DNA of 64,000 nucleotides from Sclerodactyla briareus (lineage: Eukaryota; Echinodermata; Holothuroidea; Dendrochirotida; Sclerodactylidae), in contig JAODTK010002876.1 of NCBI GenBank assembly GCA_026419785.1, forward strand, positions 310,001 to 374,000. Reading direction: 5' to 3'. Below the pieces are notes generated by a model, which made no database searches, had not been told where the DNA came from, and saw only the letters and a list, made by a program, of their open reading frames with translations. Of this stretch, positions 1 to 13,255 are shown piece by piece (within the stretch, counting starts at the first letter, position 1; each line of letters begins with the position of its first letter). The translations under genes were made by a program, and so were the position numbers.

Positions 1-1219
1 ATCAATCTAGTTACATCGATATTTTGCAGATATGGTGTCCATATTCCAATGCTGGTCAAATGCAGGTTAGAGCTAACAAACCGGTCCGACCACGTGGATA
101 GTTTGTGGAGATAAAAGCAAAATTCTTGGTGGCAACGCGCAACCTGTAGTGGTGCTCGCTTATAGATGGTCTCATCTGTTTCAGTACAACCCCCCCCCCC
201 ACTTTCAATCCCCAACGTATGACTCTATCAAGCGAAAACGGCCGTACCGCATTAGGCGTCGTCAATTATGTTTGAGGCCTCCTATGTGGAAACCTGGGAC
301 TAAACATGCTAATTCAATCGCAGGGCCTGGGACTATCCAGCAGAAACGGGCATTTTCGCATGATTCTTAGTGAATGGCGCAGGCTGTAATGGAGTGGACA
401 CTAATCGTGTAGAATACTGAATGATCGCCAAAATGATATGCCAATGCATTTTCGACATCTATCACTCATCTGGGGGAATCCAAGTGATTTGCCAAACCAG
501 GCCATTCAGGGACGTAACTCAACGTTAATAGGGGGAGGAATGGGGGGGGAAGGGGAAGACATTTTTATTTAGTTCACGTTGTAAAGTGGAATTGGTAACG
601 GATACCAACTGTGGCTCTGAATTCATGGTTCATTCATAAAGCGAACGAACCCTTTCCTTTGAAGGTGCAGAATTATTTGCCCGAATCTGAAAACTCACCC
701 ACGTAGAATCAATACCGCACGCGAAATTTTTGTGCTTTTTTTTTTTGCGTGTAACAGCTTTTCTCACAAGATACCTGGGTCGATCGTAGGTGCTTGCCTT
801 TGCCTCCTTTTTAGCCTAATTTGCTAGGCTGTTTAGCCTTAAATTGAATTATTTTGATAGATTTTGTATTAATTCAATTATATTGTATCATTCAATCATT
901 CAATCTCAGTCTCATTAGTCCCTTGCTTTTTCTGTGTACTATCAATCAGTCAGGCGACAAAAGAAAACAATGCAGAAAAGTCACAGACTGATCGGCACTA
1001 GCAGTGCGGTTTTTACGCACGTGTGAAAGTTTTTTTTTTTAAAACAACCCCTGTATAATGTGTGTCCTATCAATTCGTTGTTGTTTATGGTGGTATTGAT
1101 ATAATTTTTCAGCTTCACTGGCCTTGGCACTCAAAGCAGGCGAGTCAATAGTGAAATATTTGTATGAAGTCCCTGTAGCTGTGTATTGTAATTATTAAAA
1201 ATTCAATATCATGTTTTTA
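1..1219. other. Unassigned non-coding DNA
   Basis: No exon, RNA gene or repeat family could be recognised on either strand. It contains a short C tract near 184-193 and T/A homopolymers near 729-744 and 1029-1041. The two short ORFs at the left edge show no conserved motif. Confidence 0.5.
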
Positions 1220-2235
1220 GGCCAGTTGCATGGGCGTCACAGGTGGGAACGCGGGGGACATGTCCCCTCCCCCCCCACTTTCCAAAGAGGGGGGTATCAT
1301 ATCGTTTGTCCCCCCCACTTTTCCGACCGTGATAAAAAATATAGGCACATGCCCGATTTTGTTCACTCTAAACTGATTCAATCTTTGTCTAACCAACATA
1401 ATCGCCTTGCAAATTGTCTGGTCCCTAATTCCAGGTTGCGGCCCCCAGGTGAAGATCTGAACCCGCTAGGGCCGAAGTGTACGGATTACCCATGTTTCAT
1501 ACCGAGTTTTCGAATTTAAAATCGAATAGCCAAAGGTTGCATAATTTATCAAGTTTTTTGCGCGCAATGGCGTTTTTTTGTCTTCCAGGCGTTGTAGGCT
1601 AAATATGCGATTTAATGCTTCGAATCATTTCGTTCACTCCCTTAATTTTTTCATGAAGCCATGGGGGAAGACTGTTCCCCCCCCCCCCCCCCATTTGTTT
1701 TCTGAGATGAAAAATTCGCTGGAAATTTGGGAAGGCAAATGCAAAGTGAATTTTTTTTTTGGCAGACTTTTCGATAAAAAAATGCCCGGAAAACATGCCG
1801 CCGGGTAGTTTTCAGTGACTGACTTTGTAAAATTCGGGTAACCAATCTTCTGCTCCTAACTTTGGAAGTGGTCCCGTACGCTTATGGCTTTTCCCTTCGA
1901 TCACACCAGAGCCCGTTCGAGAACCCCTGGTTCCACGCAAGAGAAGCAAGGAGGAGGTAATAAAAAATACCATTGTGATACGCGGTAAATCATCTTACTA
2001 TGCACATGACAACTTTTTGTCTGTCTTTTTAACTCGATCCACCCATGTAGAAGGGTGCTAGAGCCTGGCAAGTTGCCGTCTCCGTCGATCTGGGGTATGA
2101 AAATTTTTGAAATTTTCTTTGTACGCTCTGCGCCATCTTGGTGGCGCTTCCGCTTAGATGGTCAATTTGCGTTCGATATTGCCCCCCCCCTCCCTCCAGT
2201 TTTTCGGAACGCCTCCCGACTCCCCTGGCCAGTTG
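1220..2235 (+). mobile_element. Family M non-autonomous TIR element, copy A, with 9 bp target duplication
   Basis: The element body runs about 1229-2226 and starts CATGGGCGTC. It is flanked by the identical 9-mer GGCCAGTTG at 1220-1228 and 2227-2235, which I read as a target-site duplication. The right end is degenerate compared with copy C. Internally it carries C tracts (about 1262-1271, 1309-1317, 1678-1692) and the family's hallmark block around 2090-2170 (a conserved 'GGTGGCGCTTCCGCTTAGATGG'-like core). Positions 1560-2190 are collinear with copy C, and 1230-1910 are collinear, inverted, with copy B. It encodes no transposase; the short ORFs inside it are incidental. An 8-9 bp duplication suggests mobilisation by a Mutator- or hAT-type transposase, but that is inference. 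Confidence 0.75.
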
Positions 2236-3289
2236 TAAGAGAGCTATCGAAACTGTTACTAATTCTTACATGCTTACAAAAAGCTATAAAAGGCTTGTTT
2301 AAAACAGCTCGGCTCACTTATCTCCTGTTGCTCATTATTTCCTGTTACAGCTTACCAACAGCTTGGCCACAGATCACGTTGCTAGCTGGATATTTGTAAC
2401 TTTCAATATTACCTGCGTCCCTTGTATGTGATAACATAGAGTATATAAAGTAACCTACATAGAGATGGATGGGCGCATTTTGGAAACGGAGAGCATGCAA
2501 TGACAATATTTTGGTGTTAGGTTACCCTGAGTGCAGCCATCCTGCCCTCGTCTATGGTTTCCGCGGTTTTCTCTGGGTCTTTCCAGTAGCCTCTTCATGA
2601 GACCCAGTAGCCTCTTTATACATATCTCCCCTTGGTGCGATTGGGGGGGGGGACTATCTCCTCGCTGTGGGTCTTATACTCTTTGACCTTAAAATCAGAG
2701 TAAAATACCTGTGAATGTCAAGTGACAATCCCTATTAGCAGATTGTAAGCTGAACTGGCACGCGGATTAGAACGAAACATTTAGCAGTTTAGACTCGACA
2801 GCTTCTACACGCAAAATTTGATACTTCCAGTTTTCTCACTTGTTGAGTCCTTCCATTTTACTTTTTAGGATTTCAACCTTGAAGTGGGAGCGAGGCTATT
2901 ATGCGAGGACCGTTCCAATGCTCCACATATGCAAGTTAATACTTCTAGAATACTTCTTGTTTGCAACCACCAGCAATATATAGTATAGATAGTTCATCCC
3001 AAAAATAATAATATATCTATTTATCTCTTCAAATATTTTGCAAAAATTATTGGAAATATACATGGGGCATAAGACAGACAATGAACACTACACAAGGGGG
3101 CTCAGGCTCAGTATTACCTTCGCCGCGCTACTGAGGGACAGAATGGATGTTTTTCGATTCGTGCCTTTATATTGGACTGTAAATTTCCTCTTGAGGGCAT
3201 GTTGTTTCTCTGAGATATCCTAACCAGGAAGCCAAAAGCTCAGTGATCATCCCTTGACTCTTTCGGACAACCTATAGCCAGACACACGG
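2236..3289. other. Unassigned non-coding DNA
   Basis: No gene or repeat recognised. It contains a G9 tract near 2643-2652 and an AT-rich stretch near 2980-3050. Confidence 0.5.
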
Positions 3290-4640
3290 ACGAATGGGAG
3301 ATGTACACTCATTATGGCACCATAAACGTCTTACAATTGTCCCCCATTTTTCCCTTTCTCAACCAACCAATAGGGTTCCTGTACTTTTTATAAGAAACTA
3401 CACACTAAATTTCAATGTTTTCAACTTTGACCTCTGGTGTTCTCAGAAGACCTCTGCCGACCTGTACTCATCATGGGATCACACATACCAAATAATGAGG
3501 TTCCTCGGCTACCGGTGCAGTTGATTTTGTCAAGTTTACAAACCAAAATTGGCTCAAAACAATCGATTTTCCACAAATTTCCTATTGTTTACCAAATTCA
3601 CCCCCGACCTGAACAAAAAACCCTAATTTCCTGCCCCCCCCCCAATAAGGAAGCTACACCTAATTTCAACCGGATCAGATCAACCATCCTGGACTTATCG
3701 TGTTCACAAGGTTTTCCGATTGACCCCTGGTGACCCCAAATGACCTCCGACCTGACCCCAAAACACATGTTCATGTACCCCTCATGGGGAAACACACCTA
3801 GCAAGTATGAGATTCATCCTCCGGTGGGGGTCGAGTTATCGTTCTTTACAAGCTAAATGCGTCACATACGCACACACAAACACACACACCTACATTCATT
3901 CTGAAAATTATTAGGAAGACCAGAGCGCTCCACCACCGAGTGCATTTTCAAGTCGTGGGACAGTGAATTATTTCCTATTTTGATGAGAGTAACGATTTAC
4001 AAGCGCCCAGTTCACATCTCCCATGGTCCTTAAACTTTTACTTCTGTTGAACCTTGGTACCTGACCCCAACCCTAGCGACTACTCCCATATAGCAACTTC
4101 TCGTGCCGGGTATGAACTGTCCACTAACTAAGCGAGGTGACCTTTGACCCGACCCAAAAACGATAGGGATCACTATACACCACATAGCAACCGTTCATAA
4201 CCAAGTAAGATCTCTCTAATCTTTTCCGTTGCACAGTGACCGTGTCACGCATTTTCATACCTCTGTTGACTTATGATGACCCCAGACCTTACCCAAAAGC
4301 GATATGGTTCTCCCTCTTAACTGTACCTACATACTTGAACTTTATAAGTGCTTCTACTTCTACATCGGTTTGGAATCATGGAGATACAATTTTTATTTCT
4401 TGGGGCGGGGGGAAGTGAGAAGGAAGATCAGAACAGTATGATTCCTTATTTCCCACAGGCTAGTCGCATTAATTCAGCCAAAGACAACCCTCATACCTTC
4501 AGTTTAACCGTTCTCCTACAACACTGAGGTTAGACGCGATTTGGTTGGTGCTGACCCCAATTCCACGAACCATTTGAGAATATGCAGTGATCCCTCGCGA
4601 TGGAGGATTAGACTACCGACAGCCAAAACTAACCGTCATC
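3290..4640 (-). repeat. Family T tandem-unit element, copy 1 (diverged)
   Basis: This is the reverse-oriented form of the abundant approximately 300 bp unit family. Diagnostic phrases are present in order: TATCGTGTTCACAAGG near 3700-3715, a TGACCCC...TGACC series near 3720-3765, CTCATGGGGAAAC near 3781, and GGGTCGAGTTATC near 3828. A (CA)-rich stretch follows 'GCGTCACATACGC' near 3857-3895, the position occupied by (TG)n in the plus copies. From about 4030 to 4640 the similarity is weaker but recurrent; TGACCT-T-TGACCC occurs at 4138-4150. No hairpin end is visible on this copy. Limits are approximate. Confidence 0.65.
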
Positions 4641-7600
4641 CCTCCTAACGTCCCACAGTGCATAAGAATCTTATAATCAGAATAATAATGGGGCTTTTTT
4701 CGTGTTCTTGCCCTTTGGTGTGCAATCCCCAGCCATTTTGACACATTCGCAGCCTTTGCACAATGTTGCGCTCTCAGTTTCATCGTTTTAGGTGGGAGTT
4801 GTTATTTGTGTGCTGATTTTGTTTGTTAATGTTAATCCATTCTATTCTGTATTACGAGCATTTATTTACCCTGTGAGGGTGTAATAAAGTGAATTCTTAT
4901 CTATCTTACCTACCTTATCTTAGATATCGTGACCACGAGTAGCGTCACATGCAAACACAGTTTGTGTGATTGCATCGATTCATTTCTCCCCCGGCGAAGG
5001 GATAAAAAATGTTGGAGTTCTCTGAAATGTAATTTCGGAGCTCAGATGATCTATCTCAGATGCAGTATCCGTTTAGTAGAAGTTAATTCCATACTTTGTA
5101 GGTATATATCTGTTCACATTTTTCGCTCGACATTTATTGGAGTATATTCATTGCAATGTTATGCCATATTCAGTTGGTACCTATATTTAGATGTGGACTT
5201 CGTCTGGGAAGTGATTCCATACAATGAGGTATTGGCATTCTTTGGAAGGTAGTTTTAAAGCTTCAGATGTGGAAATGATTCGAAAGGTGACTTCCGAGTC
5301 GAACACCCGAACACACACACACCGCACAAATGTCGTATATCGCGTAACTGGGTTTCCTTTTTGTCATTATTAGGTGGCATGATGAACGGCGTGCCAAAAT
5401 AGTATTTTCTTACCTCTGCGTGGTCAAGAGCTTTACCCACTGTATGCAAGACTAGTTCGTCGGGATCCGTCGCAGTGTAGCGTTGGTTAAGGGCTCGCTG
5501 TCATATGCCGTAAAGACACTTCGAAAAGAGGAAATCACGGATTTGATAAAAGGAGGAAAAATCCTACTCTCTAAACGTTTCAATCCCACTTGCTTACTGT
5601 TTCTGTAGGCTCATCCGCGCAAATAACGCTAGATCTACAACAATAATGGATTTACATGGAAGTGAGTAAATATATTCAGTGGAACTGTTGGTTGGTCATT
5701 CTCGAATCATGAAAGGTAACTATTTGCATAAAATACGCTAAAATTACAACTTCGACAGATTTCAGATAAAACATATATACAGTATACAGTATATATATAG
5801 TAGAAGTGAAGAGGCAGCATTGTTGTAATACTAACCAATATCAATAGTATTGTACAATAAGTTGTTGTTCCTAAAATTAAAACCGATTTGCTTTTAAGTA
5901 GATACATGGTTAATATTTTTTTTTGGAAGTTTTTACCTCAGGCTGATGCGCATTGCTATGGAATACTTTTTTCTGATTGGCTAGTGGTATTGTATTGTAA
6001 TCTACCATATCCATTGTTAAAGTTTGGGATTAGGATAATTGATTGAGGCTAGTTTAGCCAACTGCAAACAGTCTTCTGTATTTTTCTCTGCTAGGTTTAG
6101 AGATTGAATTAGGAATTAGAATTAGCGTTATTTATAAAGGGAAGTTCTTATTCAGGGTGCGTATCGGCTCAACGGCAGTCATCAAAATACGCTAACGAAA
6201 GTAGCAATGAGCGGAACTAAACTTGTCTGCGCATCCATCGAATGTATGCATTTGCAATCCGGCTGAGGAAGAAACTTCTCATCACAGGATTTTGATGGAT
6301 CCCCGGAGGGCAATCAGCTCAACCACAGTATTCACCACTACTGAACTTTATAAGATACGACGCTTGCCAGCAACGGCAACGCAACACCTGTCGAATAAGT
6401 GTGGATCCTCAGTCTAATTCCAACAGTCCAAGCAGCCGTCCAATGACAGAAAACGATATCGAGCGGCCATGAACCAAGTGCGCATAACAACTAAAGAGTA
6501 GGGCTGGGAGTCCATCAGACGCGTATGCGTATCCGGGCGGGATGTCAGAATCACATATTTATGAAAACAAACGTTTATTTCAGAAGAGAAAACACTCAAG
6601 TTCATGCGAAAAGACCATAAAAATACAGCACCCATGCATATTGTCGTTGCTCACTCAGCTTTTCAAGGGAGAATATTCCATAGAATTCATTCGCGGGTGA
6701 TACCATCCGAATACGCATTGGTACATGTGCTCATTTCGCCTATTCAGCGTTGGTTGGCCTTCATTTATGAATTTTTGGCTTCTGTGGAACCAATATCTAT
6801 CATTGCAAACTAATAGAACACATTAAAGCACTAGCCCCCTCTCAGTTCACGTAAGTTGGCGAATATCCACATACGCATACGCATCTATGGAATCCTAGCC
6901 TTAGAGTCTGAGGTGTGCGGAAAGGGAAGTGTCAAACTGATATACAATGAAAAGTAGCTGCTGCTGCAAAATTCTAAACCTCCTACTATTAACCATGCCG
7001 ACAATAGATCCGAACCAACAGCCTGAGTCTGATAATCTCTCAGAAGAACAACCCTAGGAAAATACACAATATCCCCATGCTAAAAAGCCCTCTTTTCCAT
7101 TCCCCCCCCCCCCCCCCCCCAATGAGATAACGATGCACGAATACAAACTCAATGACCTGGAATTATGCCAGCAGGAGCTGTCTTGGACTGAGCAAGGAGC
7201 TCTGAGGTTGAGGCTGAGGTCGCTGAAAGAGCATATTTATATTCATTATGTCCTGGGAACAACATTTCAAGAAGGGTGTCCTGGATAGTTATATTTTGTT
7301 GGATAACTCACCACAGGTATCATATTTCTCTCATATTTCATGAGTTTTAGAAGTTCCGGGGGGGCAGGTGATCCACCGATAACACCAGTCTCAATGCAGC
7401 TGGTATCGTACTTATCAGCGTCAGGGTGGGTGAACGTGTCGATGTATATAGTCGGAGTACCGACGAAGATGTTGCACCGAAGATAGAATGTTCAGTTTCT
7501 TCCGAATATTTGCAAAAAGTGGTTTAAAGAAACGACTACATGAGAGATTTATTGGAGGCTGGATGATTTCGCCTAAGATCACACCATCGGTCCTGCTGTT

Positions 7601-7783
7601 ACGTGATCCACCTGACGCGAATGCGTTTACCTTGCAACAAGTGGCCTGTAATTGACCAGCAGCTGAGAAAGGCTAGGATTTCATAGATGCTGATGTAGTG
7701 TTTGTTTTTTTCGGTGATGAATGTGAAATTCATAATTTTGGTTGATATCGTTGAGGAGCTAAACTTTATAATAATTAAAAGGG
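4641..7783. other. Unassigned DNA with AT-rich patches
   Basis: I recognise no exon. Features seen are a short TA-rich stretch near 5772-5800, an uninterrupted run of 19 C at 7102-7120, and ordinary AT-rich DNA. Short ORFs in this stretch have no motif or splice context. Confidence 0.45.
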
Positions 7784-8287
7784 TCATACATTTCTAGAAT
7801 AAGGACCTTGGATTGCTTTATTAGGAAGATATTCCATAGTCTCAATTTGCCGTGATGCGGCAATATTGCCGCATTCGTACACTTGGTAATTTTGCCTACT
7901 CATTGTTCGTTCTATTTTATTCAGATGGTACTTTCCGCTATTACGGAAATTGGCTTTATCTCGCCAAACCAATTGCAGATGATTCGAACTTATAATGTAA
8001 ACTCGCGTGAACCCGCTGTTCGCGGGGTATGCCGCATCGAACATCCGCATCAATTGAACTAAAGCACAGGCTTTCTCAGTCGTATGTTTGACCTGTCGAT
8101 GAACCACGATGGTATGCTTTGCATCAGTTCCGCAGCTCTCCCTGGAATAAGCTGGCAGTATTCTGGCGCCATCAACGTATGTGGGTACACCTATTATTGG
8201 TTCGGTCACGACGTTGCGTGCGTATGTGAGGGGTAGTACTCGGATGTGGTCGACCACCTGATACCACGCTCGCATAACGCCCACCAC
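7784..8287 (-). other. Unrecognised 167-codon open reading frame
   Basis: This is one of the longest uninterrupted frames in the window, on the minus strand starting with ATG at 8287. The predicted product is basic and mixed in composition, with no signal peptide, membrane segment, zinc-binding pattern or enzyme motif that I recognise. A 20 bp perfect palindrome lies inside it at 7855-7874. It could be a decayed transposon ORF, a real exon extended by chance, or simple chance in a 64 kb window. I find no splice sites that would decide this. Confidence 0.12.
7855..7874. repeat. 20 bp perfect palindrome
   Basis: ATGCGGCAATATTGCCGCAT is its own reverse complement. It has no loop and no flanking repeat that I can see. 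It may be a dimeric-protein site or chance. Confidence 0.8.
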
Positions 8288-8483
8288 AGGCGACGTTACA
8301 CAAACAAAGTTGTATCCTTACCTCTCTTTCTCCACAGCTTGTAGATTCTTCTGTGGATCATGGCCCGGTGAAGGCATAATAAGTGTAGCTCCGTGGGGCG
8401 TTGAAGCAAGGCTTCCGCAGGACGGCCCTCCACAATGATAGAGCGGCGCCGTTTCACAAGATAATTGCATTCTGCGTCATTAA

Positions 8484-8556
8484 TAGGAATAGGAAGAATA
8501 AGAACAGGAAGAGGAATGAGAATAGGAATGAGAGAAACAAGAGGAAGCTGTGGGTA
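8484..8556 (+). repeat. Purine-rich degenerate minisatellite (AGGAAT/GGAATA type)
   Basis: Imperfect hexamer-like units such as AATAGG, AAGAAT and GAGGAATGAG recur across about 70 bases. Overlapping ORFs rich in Arg/Asn/Lys on plus, or Ser/Tyr on minus, are products of this repeat. Confidence 0.7.
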
Positions 8557-9639
8557 CGTCGTGGCCATCTGTGGCCAACAACAGACTAGACTTTACTTGA
8601 CCGGTTGAATTAACATAAAGTTGAAGTGTTAGGGTGCCGGCGGAACTTTCTGGGGGGATAGATAATACATAATACTGTTGAATGACTGTGGTTGGTTGAC
8701 TATTGCTACAGGGCATAGGTCAACGAAGGGATACCAGAAACAACCGGCAAAAAGTTTACAATGTTAGAGCCTAATTGAGGGAAGACACATCATCTGGGGG
8801 GTCTGAGGGAATAATGAAACCCAGGGGCTCCATGCGGATTTGCAACCCGAGAGCGCGGGTTACTAGGGGGCGCTGTGACAGTGGATATTGTCCGGGTGTC
8901 CGGGATTGCAACATTATTTTTCACAGTACGCTAGCTAGTGGGGTCGTTGTCTCGTCCAATCATATCCGTGGAATTATCCAATCAACTATTCAATTCGTGA
9001 TCAGATGTTCTAATGATTTGATCGAGTCTGACACATGGTTGAAAGAACATACTCAATTACTCCAGATGCTACCTTCCTTCTGAATTACAACCCGGATTAG
9101 AACGAATTTGAGTGAGTCCTTAGAAAAAACGTCTAGCCTAGCGTAATGCGAAAAAATAAACCGCGGACACTCGTTGGAGTTAGTGGCGAACAGTGACTGC
9201 GTACGAAAGCTAGCGACTTGTAACAGCGCGAACTGGGAAACAGAATTGTGTACGGAAGCCTATAACGTCCAATGGGACAAGCAATCTTTATATCTAGGTA
9301 TTATTAATTTTCGAATCATGTTGGCCTACCTGGTAACAACGATAAGTTATATCCAAAACACTTACCCATTCATCAGGAGGCTTCGGATTCGTTTGAGAAA
9401 AGCGGGTGGGGGGGCACATCGAATGCTAATGGAGCGCCCCATGGTTTGGCGCGAAGCGTCCAAAGAAAATTTCAGAAGATTTTATACCCTCCAGATCAAC
9501 GGAAACGGTACTTGCCAGGTGCCAATAGCACCCATCTACATTTGTGATTTGAGTTGAAGACAGACAAAAAAGTTGTCATTGTGAATACTAAGATGATTTT
9601 CCGAGTATCACAAATTTTTTTTTATTATCTTTTCACTTT
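8557..9639. other. Unassigned DNA
   Basis: No repeat family or exon recognised. A 127-codon plus frame at 9174-9557 has no recognisable motif, and its start is not ATG. Confidence 0.4.
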
Positions 9640-10257
9640 GGCGTTGTTTGCGGGGAATCCAGGGGTCTACCGAACGGTCTCTGGTAGGATCAAAGTGAAA
9701 AGTCATAGGCGTACGGGCCTGGGACTACGGCAATTTGGAAGCAGAAAATGTGATACCATAATTTTTAACAAGTCAGTAAGTTGGAAACTACCGGTGGCGC
9801 GAACGCGCCAAAAGAAATGTTTTCAGGGCCATTTTATCGAAAACGTCTGCCAAAAAAATTCAGGCGCTTTTTTCACTTTGCTTTTTTCCTTCCCAAATTT
9901 TCGCCTGAATTTTGCTTCTCAGACAAATGGGGGGGGGGGGAGTCTGCCCAAGCTTCTTGAAATATTGAGTGAACAGAAGATTCGAAGCAGTACAATCGCA
10001 TCTTTCGACACAATGCCTTGAAGAAAAAAAGGCCATTGCGCGCGAAACGCTTGAAAATTATGCACTTTGGCTATTCGATTTAAACTTCCGAGAACTCGTA
10101 GGAAACATGGGGAATCCTTCCACGTCGGCCCTTTTGTCGGGTCTCATATCTTCACCTGGGGTCCGCACCTTGAATTTGTGGACTTGAGACAATTTCCAAC
10201 CACTTTTGAAAGTAGGGTGGCATGTCGCCCCCGTCCCCCACCTGTTTGACGCCCATC
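9640..10257 (-). mobile_element. Family M element, copy B (truncated)
   Basis: This is collinear with the reverse complement of copy A 1230-1910. Shared landmarks include CATAGGCGTACGGG near 9707, TTTATCGAAAACGTCTGCC near 9834, a G11 tract near 9930-9940 preceded by CAGACAAAT, GGCCATTGCGCGCGAAA near 10031, and TTCACCTGGGG near 10151. It ends in GACGCCCAT (10248-10256), the complement of copy A's ATGGGCGTC start. The part matching copy A 1910-2226 is missing, so the element is truncated on its left side and no target duplication is seen. Confidence 0.8.
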
Positions 10258-11829
10258 CATTCCTTGTAGTTGAATGAAAGTATGATATCACCGTGGACAC
10301 CCGATACGTATTGGGTAAGGCAAGGGTGTAACACCATGGAATTTGTAGTCTCATAACGCGAGCTGTTTTTCATGCACAATGACCGGGTAGTACCATTGAT
10401 GAACACATAACAACTAAGGGTCTCTTAATCGGTTGTTATATATTTTACCCTCAGGTGACAAAGAAAATGCTCTGACAATTTCGATATATCGTGCCTTTGA
10501 GACTAACCCTGGCGCTATGCTACGAGGTGACAATTTGAGAAGACTTTTTTACTCCCCCCCCCCCCCCTCCTCAAATATACATGTGTTCGGAACCGTATTA
10601 CTCTGTCATTCCACTATTTTTGAAGTTTGCCCTTTAGCCTAGGACTATTCGGATGTGCCTGATCGCGATCGCCGTTTTTTAAAATACCTTCCCATTCTTG
10701 AGTTATAGAAAGTAGGGCGTAATGAGATCACCACCCCTGTGCTTCGGTCAGGCCGGTCTAGCCATACCAAAGGACTCGATCGACTCAAAACAATCCCGCT
10801 CGGCATTCGGTCTCGGCCGACCAGTCGAGTGCTCGACTGAAAATATAAGGGTCCCTCAAAGATTGACCCCTTCGGTTTCCGATATACAGTATTCAAGTTC
10901 CGGGCGTGATGAACCGATGCTTTAACCGAGACTTCCGGAAACGGGCTGGCAATTCTTGGCAATCAATTGATTCGGATATGCCCGCGCTCGGAGCTCAGCC
11001 CTCCGTAAATGGGGAGGCCAGGGACTTTTGCCTGCTAGAATGGGAGGGACAGGTGCCGACGCTCATACCGGCGAGGATTCTGGTAAAATCGCCCTTGCTG
11101 GCCGCTCGAACGAGGGCCTTTACCAGGAATCCGTATTCGCATGAATCGGAAAGGGTAAAACTATCGAATGTTAAGGAAAAAAATAAATGACGACGTTGTC
11201 TAATTTTTTTCAAATACTGCCATCGGGTCACACCCCCTAATAACGACTGGTCGCCCGACGGCAAATTTTCGGCCGTGGCAAAAAGAGAAGGAAAAGGAGA
11301 GGCAAAGCGGGTAGGAGAAAAGAAGAAAGAGGGAAGGGAGAGGGATATGGGAGGTAAGGGATTGAACGGTAAGACAGGGAATGGAAAGATCGGAAGAGAG
11401 AAAAAACGGAAAGCCATACTTCTAATATCGGTATTTCGACTTAAGGCTCTTCGTATAATTAGCACATTCAGCGTAGGCAGGAGAATGGCCACCAGGGCGA
11501 AGTATTTGTCATGAGTGTGTCATTGGGGGGGAAGGGGGGGGGGTGTTGATGTTGGATCCCAAGGAAGTGCGCCCTCCTAAATGGCTCCCCCTCTCTTCGG
11601 AGATAAGTCAGTGTATGGGCTGAGTTATCGGATTCCGATAGAGGCCGCCGGAATTTGGACTTTTGGGAACGCTACGATAATTTGCCCTGGGTTCCGCTGA
11701 AAGGGTGTCGGAGAGGTCAAAGCTTGTTAACACGATAGCTATGGAATGTCCCGGTATTGAACTTAAACTGTAGTGGTTATAGGAAAACGAGAAAACCAAA
11801 AGTTAGTGATTCCTCGACGACGATTCTTT
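10258..11829. other. Unassigned DNA, relatively GC-rich, with a purine tract
   Basis: A C14 run sits near 10554-10567, and a long purine-rich stretch (AAGAGAAGG type) spans about 11279-11400. Neither strand gives a recognisable protein. The 165-codon minus frame at 10995-11492 is mostly the Ser/Phe/Pro-rich translation of the purine tract's complement. Confidence 0.4.
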
Positions 11830-13255
11830 TAGGACCTCAGTTGACTTGCCCTGACGCAAGACAGTAGGGACCATGTCCCAATTGGAGTGGGTTACCACCT
11901 ATCAAGTATAGGCTTGAACCATCCAAGTGGATCGAGTACTGTGTTCTTAACAAGCAAATAATTGGGCGCCAGAATATCCACAGTTTGAACCAGTTTCCGT
12001 AATTTTCACTCGAACTGACCCAAAATTATTGCTAAACCATAGGGTGCCTTACTCTCACAGAAGCTGCATACGAAATCAGCTTGATCGGACCAAAGCAATT
12101 CTAGAGTTTACTGTGTTCACAAGGTTTTCCAGACTTTTTGACCCTGATTGACCGCCGTTGATCTTGGCTGTGAACAAATACAATATGGTCCATGTCATAC
12201 CACAAGTATGAAGCTAAGTTATCCAGGTGGGTCAAGTTATTCGTGTTCAAAGCTAAAATTAGGTATCACTTCCCCACTTTCCCCATTTTTCGATCTTACA
12301 CCAAATAAAAAAGGGATTTTGTACTCTTCGTGAGAAAAACTGCATATCAAGTTTCTGCGTGGACCGGGACAAAGCGTCTTTCAAACGGTATGTTTTCATA
12401 ATATGTTCAGTCATCGCTTATGCCGAACTCTAGAATGACCCTTGATTGACCCCCAAACGAGTGCGCTGTACTTTTCATAGGGGAAACCCACATTTCAAGT
12501 TGAGCTTGATCCATACAGGTGGAGTCCAAGTTATCAATGTTCACAAACTGGAATTAGGCCAGAATATCCATTTTCACATTTTCCTTTTCCTCAAAATAAC
12601 AATGAACGATAGGTTGTTGTACCCCCCCCCCCCTCCAAAAAAAAAAGAGACGAGAAAAAAGGCATCCTACATTTCAGCTTTGATCGACCAACGCAATTCT
12701 TCAACCGTACTTTTTGTTTCACAAGGTTTCTTCAGACTTTGAACTATGTGTTTTGAGCTCAAATTACCTCCGCCCCTGACCCCCAGAACCATCGGTTTAT
12801 AACCCATGGGCCACTACGATTGATCTATCCAGGTGTGTTTACGTTGTTCTTTTTCATCAAGCCCAATTACCAAAATTCACTTTACTTAATGCTCTCAATG
12901 GAAAAGCTGCACCAGTTTTCGGCTTGATCGCACTGAGCACTCTGGAGTTATCGTGTTCACAAGGTATCCATACTTTCGCCTCATTTGACCTCAATTATTT
13001 TTTTTAACCTGACCCGAAACAACATGAATCATGTCCGCATTTTGGAAACCAACTAACTAGCGTGGTTTCATTCTCAAGGGAGGTCGAGTACTCGAATTAT
13101 TGCGTTCACAATCCAGGCGTCGCATACATACATACATACATACATACATACACCATACATACCATCCTACATACATGAACCTACATACATCATCGCAATA
13201 CACATACATACATAAATACATCATACATACCTACGTACATACCTACAACATTGGA
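11830..13255 (-). repeat. Family T tandem-unit element, copy 2 (about four units)
   Basis: Reverse-oriented tandem units. The boundary phrase (T)GTTCACAAGC or a close variant recurs near 11943, 12238, 12530, 12838 and 13100, giving spacings of about 260-310 bp. The half-unit boundary 'GTTCACAAGGT' recurs between them near 12115, 12718 and 12953. The array ends at about 13115 with GGCGTCGCA followed by a (CATA)n array, the same place where other copies carry (TG)n/(CA)n. Sequence between landmarks is eroded. No protein is encoded. Confidence 0.75.
13122..13250. repeat. (CATA)n microsatellite
   Basis: An uninterrupted CATA run at the start decays into TACATACC/CATAAATA variants. It forms the terminal simple-repeat segment of family T copy 2. 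The ORF through it, full of His-Thr-Tyr, is an artefact. Confidence 0.85.
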
